Of a stretch of 64,000 nucleotides of DNA, positions 11,001 to 19,577 are shown in pieces. The DNA comes from Eutreptiella sp. 'Long Island Sound 2002' (lineage: Eukaryota; Euglenozoa; Euglenophyceae; Eutreptiales; Eutreptiaceae), in the NCBI GenBank assembly GCA_964036045.1, contig OZ038380.1, forward strand, positions 168,047,535-168,111,534, in the 5' to 3' direction. The position numbers were made by a program, and so were the translations under genes. Every line of letters begins with the position of its first letter. Position 1 is the first letter of the stretch. The notes beneath the pieces are model-generated. The model ran no database searches. It saw only the letters and a program-made list of their open reading frames with translations, and had not been told where the DNA came from.

Positions 11001-14000
11001 ACGCGAAGCAATGGGTCGCAGCGGTACGTTCAGAACCACCGCCAAGCTGGTACCATCGGACCTGAGTTGTTAACTACAATCGACTTCGCATATAGCGGGA
11101 AACCGTGATCCCCCCTCCCCCGGGGGCAGAGCCCCGTTCGGATGAGTTCACAGGCGGTTGGTGGGTAACCGATGGCGGTTGCTGGGTAACCGATGGCGGT
11201 TGGTGTTTCTCCGATAGCGGTTGGTGGGTAACCGATGGCGGTTGGTGTGTAACCGATGGCGGTTGGTGGGTAACCGATGGCGGCTGGTGGGTAACCGATG
11301 GCGGTTGGTGGGTAACCGATGGCGATTGGTGTGTAACCGATGGCGGTTGCTGGGTAACCGATGGCGGTTGGTGGGTAACCGACGGCGGTTGGTGTGTAAC
11401 CGATGGCGGTTGCTGGGTAACCGATAGCGGCTGGTGGGTAACCGATGGCGGTTGGTGGGTAACCGATAGCGGTTGGTGTGTAACCGATGGCGGTTGCTGG
11501 GTAACCGATGGCGGTTGGTGGGTAACTGATGGCGCTTGGTGGGTAACCGATGGCAGTTGGTGGGTAGCCACCAAACATCAGAGAGTGGATGCCATAGTAA
11601 AAAAAAAAAAAAAAAAAAAAAGGCGAGCGTCCTTATGGCACCCCCTGCCCCCCCCCTACCCCCCCTGCCGGGCCCTGCTGGGGGCTGGGCAGGGATCTTG
11701 CAGTGCACAGTGCGCGGAGTGCACAGGGCAGTGGTGTGCGGTGTACAGAGGGCGCGCGGAGGACGCGGCGCGCAGGGCGCAGCGTGCACGACGCCTCTGG
11801 GGCGGAGTGTGCGGTGTTCGTGTGTGCGCAGTGCAGTGTGTAGAGTGTGCACTGCACAGAGGGCGTGCTGCGAAATGCGATGCGCGCGCACGGGGGGTGG
11901 GGGGTGCGCGCACAGCCATGCCACTCCATTCGGAGGGGTCCTGGGCCCGCAACGTGCGTGAGCCGCCTCATCCCGTGGGGGCGTCTCGGCACAACGCGGG
12001 CACTGGGGGGCGCGCACGGCGCCCAACAGCAAGCGGGCGTTCCCGCGACCACCGCGGACCACCGTGGAAAACCGCCCAAGCGACGTCCGCGGGGCAAAAC
12101 CGGCAGATTCGGACAGCAATCTTAGAGGCCTAGTCTGTCACCCGGTCCCACAGACCCCGCACCCCCCGCGCCCCGCACAGGCCTCATGCCCGCAGCCACG
12201 AAGCCCTTACGGAGCTGTGGAGCACCCCCCTCCCCGGTGCTGTCCCTGCACAGGTCCACACCTGAAGACAGCGGGTGCCCCGAATCATCACCGGGACGGT
12301 TCTGAGTGTGAAATATAGTTTGTCTTAACTCAGTACCGGAGGTTTTGGGACTGGGTAGGAATGTGAGCAGTCCTGCGTATGGGAGGACCGTAGGGACTGT
12401 GGTCCCCTTGGCCATCGGGGGAAAACGGGTCCAAGATGGCGCACTGTTCGCACAGCGCACGGTGTGCCCCCCCCCCCCCCCCCCGTGTGCGTCTCGCCCC
12501 AGGCCCCCTCCCTCTGCGGCCGCCACACACCCTCTTCGGCCACGGGGTTCGTGCTCTCGACGGACATGGCCAAGACCGCCCACGTCGGATGCAGCTCCTG
12601 CGTGCGCTCCTCTTGCGGCGGCGGCGCGTCGTCTGCAGGACACACGGGACGTGTCTGAACGGACGGGGCACACCGCCATGGCCCGCCCCGCGGGGGTATG
12701 GGGCCTGCACGTGGGGGGGGCGAAGCAGCACGGGCGGAAGGGACCAGGGCGGTCTGCAAGAGGAACAAAAGAAATTGCCGGCCTCCGGTACGCTCCCACC
12801 TCCGCACAGCGCCGGCCGGCGGGTAACTGCGGTTGGTCATCGGCCAACCGCCGTCGGTTAAGCGCCAACCGCCGTCGTTTGCGGATCAACCGCCGTCGGT
12901 TAAACGAAAAATCCACCAACAGACTCAGGCCGTACTGAAAAAAGGAAGGAAGAAATGCCTCATTCCCAAAGGACAGCCCTGGAATACCATCACTCCCAGT
13001 TCCAGGGGAGAGATCCCTCCCCCTCGCCTCCCAGCGCATGCCTCACCGACCCCCCCCCCCCGTGTGACATTCCGTCGGGTGGCTGTTCCTTTACGGGGCC
13101 CTGGACAGTCACCCGTTCTTCCCTTCGCATGTTGCGTCGGGTCGCTGCGTTCTGTCGGCCACTGCGGCCGGTGCTGTTGTTGGTGTCGCTGCCGCGTAGG
13201 AGTAATTGGGGCACTGGGGGTTGTGCTGGTGGTTGCGGGGGCCGTTTTACGGTGTTTGCTGCCCCCCCCCCCTCCCCCTCCGCGTTCAGGCCGTCCCCCA
13301 CATGCCTCGCCGCGCTGCCGTGTGCGTGGGGCACAATCACTCCTCCTCTCCGGGTGGTGCCCGTGGGCTTTGCACGCACCTTCGCGGTTCCTGCGGGCGT
13401 CCTGGCACAGCGCGTGCACTGGGGACGCGAGGCGGGGATCGCGCGCGTCCCCCGGATGGGGACGCAGGGCGGGGCGAGGGCGAGATGCAAGCCCCTTGGG
13501 GGAGGGCAGGGCGGTCCTTAACGCGAAAGAAAAAAAAAGTGTTCCAGTTTTCCCAAAAAAGCCCGCGGGCACTCCATGTGCTCAACCATGGTTGGTGGCG
13601 GTTGGCGGTTGGCGGTTGGCGGCGATTGGCGGTTGGCAGTTGGCAACTGGTGGTTGGTGGCGGTTGGTGGTGGTTGGCGGCCGTTGGTGGTTGGTGATTG
13701 GTGGTTGGTGGTGGGTGGCAGTGGTTGGCAGTTGGCGGTTGGTCGCCGCTGGCGGTTGGTGGCGGTTGGTGGTTGGCGGTTAGCGGTTGGTGGTCCTTTG
13801 GGGCGGTCCATAAGAGCTGTCCTTCGCAAAAAAGAAAAAATCTCGTCCCTTAAGGACCGCCCTGGATGCAAGCCCCTTGGGGGAGGGCATGCCAAGCGAG
13901 GCTCTCCTTCCAGGCGCATGACGTGGGACACACAAGCTTCCCCGGCCCCCGGCGGGGCCAGTCCCTTGGCCCTCCGCACACACGCCCAGGCCCCTTCGCG

Positions 14001-15139
14001 GCCACCCTCCCACAGCGCCTGCGACATACCCTCTCCTGCCAAAAGATCGGCCGCCATCGCCGACCAGTCCGCCATCGGAGTTGGGTCCCGCTCCTCTGGA
14101 GCCACGGCCGGCGGCCCTGTGAGACACCACAAAACGCGACATGAGCTATGGACCCAAAAGACGTGACTTGCATTCGACAGTGGGTCGCGCGCGCCCAAGC
14201 CACGGCACAAACTACGATGCAGCATGGCGCAGGTGCACACAACAACCCCCTCGGAGGCCATGCCCCGCTCCCTTTGCCCTCCGAGTGCGGACGCTTGCTT
14301 GACAGCTTCTGGTGGAGCTGCAGCGTGCAGCGCAATCCACCAAACTGCCTTTTTGCCCAGCGAACCAACTTCAACTTGACCAACCAACTACTTTTTCAGA
14401 AAATTACTTCAGCTCTGAACTGTATGTCAACTCGCGAGTCTCGGACAATGGGTTGGCCGAAGCGGTCTGCACGTCAGACAACAGTCGCCGCATTCCTGAT
14501 CCAGTGCCTGTTGGGTCCCAAACCTTTGTTGGTCTTCAGCGGGCGTTAAATAATTTGAAGGGGTGTTTTTTTTTTTGGGAGGGCCAAAATTAGAGGGGGG
14601 GGGGGGGGGATTTGGTGCTACACCATAGAAATGAAGGAGATTTTTGGTATCAGGTCCCTTGTTGTTGTTTCTCAGCGGAGGGTTGCTGCTACACAGGCAG
14701 CCCGTGTCTGGTGCACATATTTTGGCACACGGCAATCCGTAAACTTGAAGGAAATGTTTGGTACGAGGGACACCTTCCAAATTGGACCACATCAATTTTC
14801 TCCCCTTCTAAATAATTGACCCCCGGTCCTTGTTTCCCAGTGTGTGCACTTGCTGGAGAGACACGAATCCCTGGGGGCTGGGGGGGGGGGTTGGTGGGGG
14901 GGGGGGGGGAGCCACCAGCGGACCTGTCGAACGCGTCGCTATCCAACCAGACTGTGAGCTGGCATTGGCCATTGCCAAGCGTTGCCAAATGTCACACAGA
15001 TTGTCCGCCAGGTGTTGCCAAGTGTGCACGATCGCACCCGCCCAGCCACCAACACACCCACAATTTGCGATGCACAGCACAAAGCGTTGTTGGCTGAGTG
15101 AAAAATCCTCGTCAGTTGGTCATCAACAATCAACAATCA

Positions 15140-15171
<32 letters not shown>

Positions 15172-15763
15172 ACACACACTTTGTTACGAGCAAAACAGAA
15201 GTGTGAAAGAGAAAACCTCTTACTCCAGAACAGATGCCCTACAGCACAGGGGCTGCAGTCAGCAGCCGGCGTTACGCAGACACAACGGGGTAAAGCTCAC
15301 ACGCACACACGCACACATGCCCGCCTATGACATGTGACAATGGACACGGAGGATGAGGAAGGACAAAGGCATCGTCGACAGCCGGTTCGGCACGCTCACT
15401 GCCCACAGCACTTGCATCCGCTTCTGATGCCGGCTGCTGCTCCTTGCCTCTGGGGCTAAACGGGGAACGGGCTCTTGTTCTGTGAACGACTCAGAGTATG
15501 TTGCTTGAAATGCCCGCGCCGCACACACCCACGCGATGGGAACCGCCAACAAGAACAGAGCGAGAACAGCGGCGAAAGAAAACTCCTCCGGGGCTGCCCT
15601 GACGTCTTTCGGTCTGTTGGTACAGAAGGGCAAAGTGCAGTCCTGGACAGTGGGTTCAGTGCAGACACAAGGTCATTCCTGTCCCTTCACCTGCTCCACC
15701 CTTCGGATTGTACTTCACAACAGACCAAGAAAAACCTCCGTGGGGGACGTGTTCATGACTGCT

Positions 15764-15823
<60 letters not shown>

Positions 15824-17068
15824 TGCCAAGTGCTGTCAAGTGTCGCCAAGTGCCAAGAAAATGCCTGACAAGGGTCGCCCAGTGTCGGCAAAATGCCGGC
15901 CAAGTGCCAGCTCACAGTATGTACCCAACAGCTATGCGGGGGCAGGAAGTGTGCACAAAGCAGGACCAGACTGTCCTTTTGGCGTCCGCCAGGCCAGACA
16001 TGATCAGAAGCAGGTGGGTCCCACCGGGTTGGACACGGGAAATTCCTACTGAGTTCCGGGCGCATCCGGGGCGAAGGTTACGGGGGGGGGGGGGGCACAT
16101 GGCATGGAGCTGATTCCTAACGAGACTTGGTCCCGCCGCCGGATACTAGTGCATGTCTGATCATCAGGCCCCATACAATCGGGGGGGGGGGGGGGGGTTG
16201 GCACAAGGCCTTGGTATTTGGTTGTGTGCCTTTGGCGGCGCCTATTGGCCTCTCGCCACCGCTCATTCTGACCCTCTGTGGGCCCGAACGTGTTTTGGTT
16301 GTGTCAACGGAGCCCCCGGATGACTTGTCCTGTTTGACTACTCCGGGGGTCGGCCGTCCCGGAGACGGGGCTGTGCCCGTGCCATTGGACACGGTGGGGG
16401 GGGGGGGAGTGTGCACCGGGATTTTTCGTATTGAGAAAATTTCGACACGGGTGTGTTTCGCATGCAGTCCCGAATTTGCTGTGGGACATTTCGCCCCCAC
16501 GTGCTTTGAGCCTGCCTTTGGCAAGGCTAGACTTGCCATATCACAGAGTTTTTCGGTGCGTTTCAGCCTGTTTTTATGGGAATTTCGCAATAAATGTGTT
16601 TGGTTCCTTCCTGGATGCTATCCTTGCCTTTTTTCGACCGTACCCCGTCTACAAAGGCTCAGGCGTGTGGCAAAGGCAACCGTACAACAAGCAATTTTAC
16701 TGAACTTCAACACAATGTCATCTCGCACAGCGGCCGGAAAATTGTGTGGGAAATTTCGCATGAATTTGAAACGCGAAATATCCCACGGCGAAAAGTCCCG
16801 TCGCGAACCCCCCCCCCCCAAGTCCCGTCGCGAACCCCCCCCCCCCCAAGTCCCGTCGCGACCCCCCCCCCCCCCCCCCCCCCTGTATCACACTCACGTG
16901 AAATGGGAGCGACCTCAAGACGCACGCCTCGGAGTGACCGTGTGGCCGTGTGCAGGGACGCAGCAAATGTGTCGGACATGGGGCCCTCTCTGAGCGCACA
17001 CGGCGCTGTGTTGCAGTGACCCTTGGTACCCGCCCAGCCCTCGGGCCGCCTTGTTTCAGACCGCACCC
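2881..17068 (-). CDS. Multi-exon gene for an unrecognised, probably disordered protein (partial)
   Basis: Model built from minus-strand exons 17068-17030, 14116-14030, 13418-13380, 12632-12531, 10140-10075 and 3179-2881. Each internal exon has an AG acceptor and a GT donor (GTACCA, GTATGT, GTGCGT, GTGTGT, GTGTGT, GTATGC). All junctions are phase 1 until the last donor, which is phase 0, so the exons join in frame. The join around 10075/3179 reads smoothly through SPET-T-SPTFRPAIDH. The product is rich in Ala, Pro, Glu and Ser, with an acidic Leu-rich stretch (LDELLESLLDEIK) that could form a helix. No family is recognised. Both ends are missing: upstream sequence may lie in the 200-N gap and further 3' exons are expected below 2881. 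Exons in the long introns may have been missed. The introns are full of miniature transposons and minisatellites. Confidence 0.45.
3204..3301. repeat. GGGA/GGGGAGGTGG microsatellite
   Basis: Two copies of a GGGAGAGGGGGAGGTG unit followed by a pure GGGA run. It lies in the intron immediately upstream of the 299-bp exon. Confidence 0.95.
3302..3460 (+). mobile_element. G-tract element, copy 2
   Basis: G tract followed by ACCCAAAAGTTTGAGTACCA, GGCCCGACCAGATTTTCCC and TTCGTTTTTTCCCGCGATGG, then another G tract. The order matches copy 1 at 2213, including the GGTAAATT and CCCGCGATGGTC segments. The CAGGG end is not visible here. Confidence 0.5.
3461..4980. other. Non-coding, repeat relics only
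   Basis: No supported gene. The stretch holds a possible tRNA-like box B (listed separately), three short CTGGCGCTT repeats at about 3832-3865, and at 4808-4918 a segment that is clearly related to 15538-15646 (shared AACAAGAACAGAGC, ACTCCTC and GACGTCTTTC blocks), which makes that segment a dispersed repeat. Confidence 0.5.
3740..3830 (+). other. Possible tRNA-derived SINE head
   Basis: GGTTCAACGCC at 3804-3814 fits the RNA polymerase III box B consensus GGTTCRANNCC. A weak box A-like TGAGTAGGTACATG lies about 35 bp upstream. There is no clean cloverleaf, so this is at most a SINE head or a chance match. Confidence 0.25.
4981..5065. repeat. (GCCT)n/(GCAC)n microsatellite
   Basis: Runs of GCCTGCCC change into a CGCA/CACG tetranucleotide array. 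Simple repeat. Confidence 0.95.
5066..5638. other. Non-coding, nothing recognised
   Basis: Unique-looking sequence with no supported exon, RNA gene or element. Confidence 0.4.
5639..5890. mobile_element. 252-bp MITE with CAGGG terminal inverted repeats
   Basis: The left end reads CAGGGGTGTATTAGAAGG; the right end, reverse-complemented, reads CAGGGATGTATTAGAACGG. The first 16 bases differ at one position. Ends beginning CAGGG are typical of hAT transposons. The flanks are G runs, so a target duplication cannot be judged. The inside is G-tract-rich and non-coding. Related ends occur at 2213, 47242/47455, 48107, 48769, 51523 and 52680. Confidence 0.65.
6320..7093. mobile_element. hAT-like MITE carrying a 21-bp minisatellite
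   Basis: The left end CAGGGGGTGCCGTAATGA and the reverse-complemented right end CAGGGGGTGCCATAAGGA match at 15 of 18 positions. The element is flanked on both sides by the exact 8-bp duplication TCCAGAGG (6312-6319 and 7094-7101). An 8-bp duplication close to nTCTAGAn and CAGGG ends are hAT hallmarks. Inside are an A run near each end and a 21-bp tandem array. There is no transposase, so it is non-autonomous. Confidence 0.8.
6370..7024. repeat. 21-bp minisatellite, about 31 copies
   Basis: Tandem 21-bp unit containing GGCGGTTGGTGGGTAACCG, with GGTT/GGCC, AACCGATG/AACCGATA and few other variants. Because 21 is divisible by three, all frames stay open (VTDGGWW, RLPTNRH and similar); these are not genes. 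Related arrays lie at 9046-9190 and 11150-11570. Confidence 0.95.
7102..8584. other. Non-coding or intronic, no confirmed exon
   Basis: Two minus-strand stretches look faintly exon-like but lack convincing borders. One is about 7559-7460, after a GCTCGGGCAG acceptor. The other is about 8443-8330, encoding REAARQNVFQNKPPARYRPP. Neither can be placed in the phase-1 chain with confidence. The rest is GC-rich unique sequence. Confidence 0.35.
8585..8760. repeat. Degenerate (GGGGGAAAT/C)n array
   Basis: Short units of G4-6 A2-3 plus one to three bases, repeated with drift, for example GGGGGAAACGGGGGGAAATG. G-rich on the plus strand. Confidence 0.8.
8761..9045. other. Non-coding, nothing recognised
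   Basis: Short spacer between two minisatellites with no supported feature. Confidence 0.4.
9046..9190. repeat. Diverged copy of the 21-bp minisatellite
   Basis: Six to seven units of GGCGGGTAACCGACGGCG followed by three further bases. The GGTAACCGA core matches the arrays at 6370 and 11150. No CAGGG ends are recognisable at its borders. Confidence 0.85.
9191..10074. other. Non-coding or intronic, nothing recognised
   Basis: No exon with acceptor, donor and compatible phase was found. A CCACCC-rich stretch and TTTGGATTTTGGATTTTGGG (about 9515-9534) are simple-sequence drift. Confidence 0.4.
10075..10140 (-). CDS. Exon (66 bp) of the phase-1 exon chain
   Basis: Acceptor CTCTGCAG is followed by CC and 21 open codons (ALLRPEHAEPPPRQPQRSPE then T), ending at donor ACAA|GTGTGTGG. 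The donor is identical over eight bases to the donor of the exon at 12531. Phases are 1 in and 1 out. The reading frame is Pro/Arg/Glu-rich. Short length makes it individually weak; phase and donor agreement raise it. Confidence 0.45.
11150..11647. mobile_element. Second 21-bp minisatellite element, left end lost
   Basis: About 20 copies of the same 21-bp unit, then the same junction as in the first element (GTAGCCACCAAACATCA, GATGCCATAGT, an A run, GCGTCCTTATGGCACCCCCT). The right inverted repeat ends at 11647. No matching left end is seen before 11150, and the right flank is a C run that hides any target duplication. It lies in an intron of the phase-1 chain. Confidence 0.7.
11648..12530. 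other. Non-coding or intronic; CACAG-rich tract
   Basis: Segment 11700-11880 is rich in GTGCACAG/GCGCAGTGT-type short repeats. No exon is supported. Confidence 0.4.
12531..12632 (-). CDS. Exon (102 bp) of the phase-1 exon chain
   Basis: Acceptor TGTCCTGCAG, 34 codons' worth of open frame (DAPPPQEERTQELHPTWAVL, then AMSVESTNPVAEE), donor GAGG|GTGTGTGG. Phase 1 on both sides. Codon choice is GC-ending. The upstream border has a pyrimidine-poor but C/T-containing tract. Confidence 0.5.
12745..12981. mobile_element. 237-bp CAGGG-end MITE with GGTTGGCGG-type core
   Basis: The left end CAGGGCGGTCTGCAAGAGG and the reverse-complemented right end CAGGGCTGTCCTTTGGGAA match over the first ten bases with one difference. 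The inside holds CCGCCGTCGGTTAA repeats (the complement of the GGTTGG/GGCGG unit) and an A run, like the elements at 6320 and 13507. The 8-bp flanks share only GAA, so the duplication has decayed or is absent. Confidence 0.55.
13380..13418 (-). CDS. 39-bp microexon of the phase-1 exon chain
   Basis: Acceptor CGTCCCCAG, then 2 bases, 12 codons (HALCQDARRNRE) and 1 base, then donor GAAG|GTGCGTGC. Phase 1 on both sides, so it can be skipped or included without a frame change. Same length and phase as the exon at 17030-17068. Confidence 0.45.
13507..13864. mobile_element. 358-bp MITE with perfect 15-bp terminal inverted repeats
   Basis: The left end CAGGGCGGTCCTTAA is the exact reverse complement of the right end. 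The element is bracketed by an exact 23-bp direct repeat (13484-13506 and 13865-13887, beginning GATGCAAGCCCC). Inside, each end carries an A/T run, and the core is a GGTTGGCGGTTGGTGG array. The plan matches the elements at 6320 and 12745. It lies in an intron of the minus-strand exon chain. Confidence 0.75.
14030..14116 (-). CDS. Exon (87 bp) of the phase-1 exon chain
   Basis: Acceptor GTGTCTCACAG, open frame PPAVAPEERDPTPMADWSAM followed by AADLLAGE, donor GAGG|GTATGTCG. Phase 1 on both sides. The consensus GTATGT donor and GC-ending codons support it. An internal ATG might also serve as a start. Confidence 0.5.
14117..15138. other. Non-coding or intronic; TTGCCAA-rich relics
   Basis: Segment 14960-15030 has repeated TTGCCAA(G/A)TGT units that recur at 15825-15910. 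A G tract with GGGCCAAAATTAGAGGGG near 14580 resembles debris of the G-tract elements. No exon is supported. Confidence 0.4.
15139..15180. repeat. (CA)n microsatellite
   Basis: ACACAC array interrupted once by ATAC. Confidence 0.95.
15769..15821. repeat. (CA)n microsatellite
   Basis: Uninterrupted AC dinucleotide run of about 26 units, followed by TGCCAAGTG short repeats up to about 15910. Confidence 0.95.
15911..17029. other. Non-coding, C/G tracts
   Basis: Contains three tandem AGTCCCGTCGCGA(A)CCCC units at 16794-16870 and several G runs. No gene is supported. Confidence 0.4.
17030..17068 (-). CDS. 39-bp exon of the phase-1 exon chain (or end of a longer exon)
   Basis: Open frame VRSETRRPEGWA ending at donor GCGG|GTACCA. 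A good acceptor (GCGTCCCTGGCAG) gives a 39-bp, phase 1-1 exon. If that acceptor is not used, the frame stays open to the N gap at 17094 (LRFNASLAG). Either way it joins in frame to the exon at 14116. Confidence 0.4.
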
Positions 17069-17093
17069 CTGCCAGGGACGCATTGAAGCGGAG

Positions 17094-17293
17094 NNNNNNN
17101 NNNNNNNNNNNNNNNNNNNNNNNNNNNNNNNNNNNNNNNNNNNNNNNNNNNNNNNNNNNNNNNNNNNNNNNNNNNNNNNNNNNNNNNNNNNNNNNNNNNN
17201 NNNNNNNNNNNNNNNNNNNNNNNNNNNNNNNNNNNNNNNNNNNNNNNNNNNNNNNNNNNNNNNNNNNNNNNNNNNNNNNNNNNNNNNNNNNNN
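17094..17293. other. Assembly gap (200 N)
   Basis: Exactly 200 N, the usual placeholder for a gap of unknown size. Confidence 0.99.
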
Positions 17294-18535
17294 TTGCAAA
17301 TGGGGGCACCCAGCTCTCCGCAATGACTCGCCTGGGCTGCCCAGCACAAGTCCCTTCATGTCGTCATATCTGCCGCATGTGAAGCGCTATCAGAGGCATC
17401 GTCATTCTGAGTGCACAGATGATCGCCGCCGGTGCCTTCCATACCCCTCCACTGTCGTGGCACGATGCATGGGGAGACCCCTTCACCCTTACCGACAAAG
17501 CAAGGGGGGGCGGCCGGTCTGAATCTTGACACCCCCTCTCCCGGCCTCCAGACCCCCCCAAAGTTTTCGAACTCGTCTTTGTCCAACTTGAGATTTTTGG
17601 GAAAACTAGTGGCGCCGAAGAATTTGTTTGGGGCACATGGTATGGAGTAGAATTGTTCATCCCCCCGATGTGTGTTCACTCCAAATGCTCAGCTCACGTT
17701 GGGGATTTCAAGAGTAGTGCATAGTAGGCTCAGTTGGAACCACTTTGATCTCTATCTATGGGGACCCCCCGTGAGTCAGGCTACCTGGGCCGCATACCCA
17801 ACTGTTAGGAGGTGCCTGATCCCCCCTCCCCCATTCATACCCCCTTTTTTCAATACCTCTCTGTTCTTTCTCTTCTGTGTTTCTCAATTACGCACAAATT
17901 TTCAATTTCTGATACGGTGTCAGAGTACTGGCTGGCTGCTGTGATTATCAGGGACGCCTGATATGATATCGCTGTTTGTCTGACACTGAGTCTTCTGAGG
18001 TTCAACCAGGTATGGCATAGAGAATAAAGATGCACTTTTGCCATACTGAGGAGTGCATTACCTCAATCTGCATGTTGCTGCACTGTTGTCTGTTTTTCTA
18101 CAAACCAATTATTCTCAACCTAATGCCCCCCCCCCCCCCCGTAGCACTCCCCCGGCGCCTGGAGTGTGGAATTCGGACAACTGGTCACCCACAGCATTTC
18201 TGGCGGTGGCCATCGCACATTTGGTTGTGCAGGGTTGCTGAGGGGTGTTTGCTGAGGGGGTGTTGGGGGTTGAGGGGTTCTGCGCTGTTGATCACCTGAC
18301 GACTGACGGAGACAACCGTTCACAACCCTTGAAAATGACTGTCAGTGGTGAAGGGTTGTTGAGATTTCTTGTTCAGGATGCTTCAGCTGTGCGAAGCATG
18401 TGGAGGGCACACAGAGGGCACACAGAGGGCGCATCGCGTGTTGATGAGGGCTGTGGTCGGGGGGCTCTTCTTCCTCACCATCCCCCACCCCACGCCCTCT
18501 CCCCTCCCTCCTGCCCACGCCATGCGTTGCCGCAG
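17294..18535. other. Non-coding, nothing recognised
   Basis: AT content rises between 17700 and 18110. No exon matching the small CGGC gene was found upstream of 18536. Confidence 0.4.
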
Positions 18536-18676
18536 GTTGAGACGCAGATGTTCACTCTGCAGCCTCTGGATGGCACACCCGTCGTGGAGTCCGAAATGAA
18601 GGAGAAAGCGCCTGGGGTGTGGACGTGCCCTGCGTTTGTGGGCGTCAGCCCCTTCCCACATCGCCGACGAGGGTGA
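18536..18676 (+). pseudogene. Extra copy of the last exon of the small CGGC gene
   Basis: After acceptor GTTGCCGCAG the frame reads VETQMFTLQPLDGTPVVESE and stays open to a TGA at 18674. Its first residues match VETQMYTFQTL at the end of the gene at 19331-23472. No other exon of this copy is seen, so it is either the 3' end of an upstream paralogue whose other exons were missed or a partial duplicate. In this copy an acceptor sits exactly where the downstream copy runs on without an intron. Confidence 0.5.
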
Positions 18677-19330
18677 GCGGGAATGGAGCGGCCAGCGGGA
18701 AGGGGGGGGGGGGCGGACTGGCGCGGCACGGGGGGGGCGGCCCCCGCTGCCGGCGAAGTCCTGCATTCCCTTCGGCCTCCACTTGAGCACTTGGGTGTCT
18801 GCTACGCCGTGTCGTCGGGGATTCTGATTGGGTTTCTTTGTTGGAGGGGCGCGGAGCAGGGGCGGCCGGGAGGGCGGTCTGGAGGGCGTTGGCAAAACGG
18901 CGCGGAGCGGGTGTTGCTGGCGTCCTGTCCTGTCGAGCTCCGCCCTGAGCGCTCGCAGCTCATGCCACGTAGGGATCCGGCCTGGATAGCCTGGGGGCCG
19001 CACTGGAGCCTGTGGCTGCAGCCCCCTGGGCGGCAGCACTGCCGCCGTTTCACGCACCCGGTGCCAATGATGGGGGACATGGTGGAGGACCGCTCTCGGT
19101 ATAGGGCTCAGGATGATCGCTGGCCGCAGGTGCCGGCGCTTCGCCCACCCAGTGACCGGTTTCAGTCAGTTGCCGTTGAGGGGAGAACAGGAGAGGGTGG
19201 CTGGGTCGCAGGCTCCACCCGCGGAGGGGGGGGAGCGTCCCCTTGGACCCCCCCTCTCTCTCCTTGGCTGATGGCCTCAAGGAGTGAGTCCTGCTCGTCC
19301 CCATGCCTCATTGCTCATTGTCCTGCGCAG
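18677..19330. other. Spacer or 5' region of the small CGGC gene
   Basis: The first coding exon (at least the ATG) of the gene at 19331 should lie here. ATG directly followed by GTGGAG at about 19079 is one possible ATG|GT border. Not provable from sequence. Confidence 0.3.
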
Positions 19331-19414
19331 GTCCTGTTCAACCGTGTCGCCCGGGAGTGGCGATGCAAGTGGTCGGATGATAACAACGATGCGAGTTTGG
19401 TTGCCGCACAGAAG
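19331..19414 (+). CDS. Exon of the small CGGC gene (28 codons)
   Basis: CTGCGCAG|GTCCTG acceptor, CAGAAG|GTGTCC donor, phase 0 on both sides. Encodes the Trp/Cys-containing start AREWRCKWSDDNND and a short helix ending AAQK. Confidence 0.65.
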
Positions 19415-19540
19415 GTGTCCTCCTCTGGTCTTGACTTGGTTTGTCTCTCCCTCCCTCCCTCCCTCCCTCCCCCCGGGGGGAGGGAGGGAGGGAGGGAGGG
19501 AGAAAGGGTGGGAGATAGACCTCCTTTCTCTCTCTCTCTC

Positions 19541-19577
<37 letters not shown>

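Noticed and set aside
11690-11960. Protein-coding region in the CACAG-rich tract
   Set aside because: Low-complexity CACAGTGCGC-type repeats; no usable splice borders.
14243-14330. Additional phase-1 exon upstream of 14116 (PPEAVKQASALGGQRERGMA)
   Set aside because: The acceptor fits phase 1 but no GT donor restores phase 1 at the other end.
15475-16113. 212-codon plus-strand frame including a His/Thr run
   Set aside because: Crosses a CA microsatellite and a dispersed repeat; no domain or splice support.
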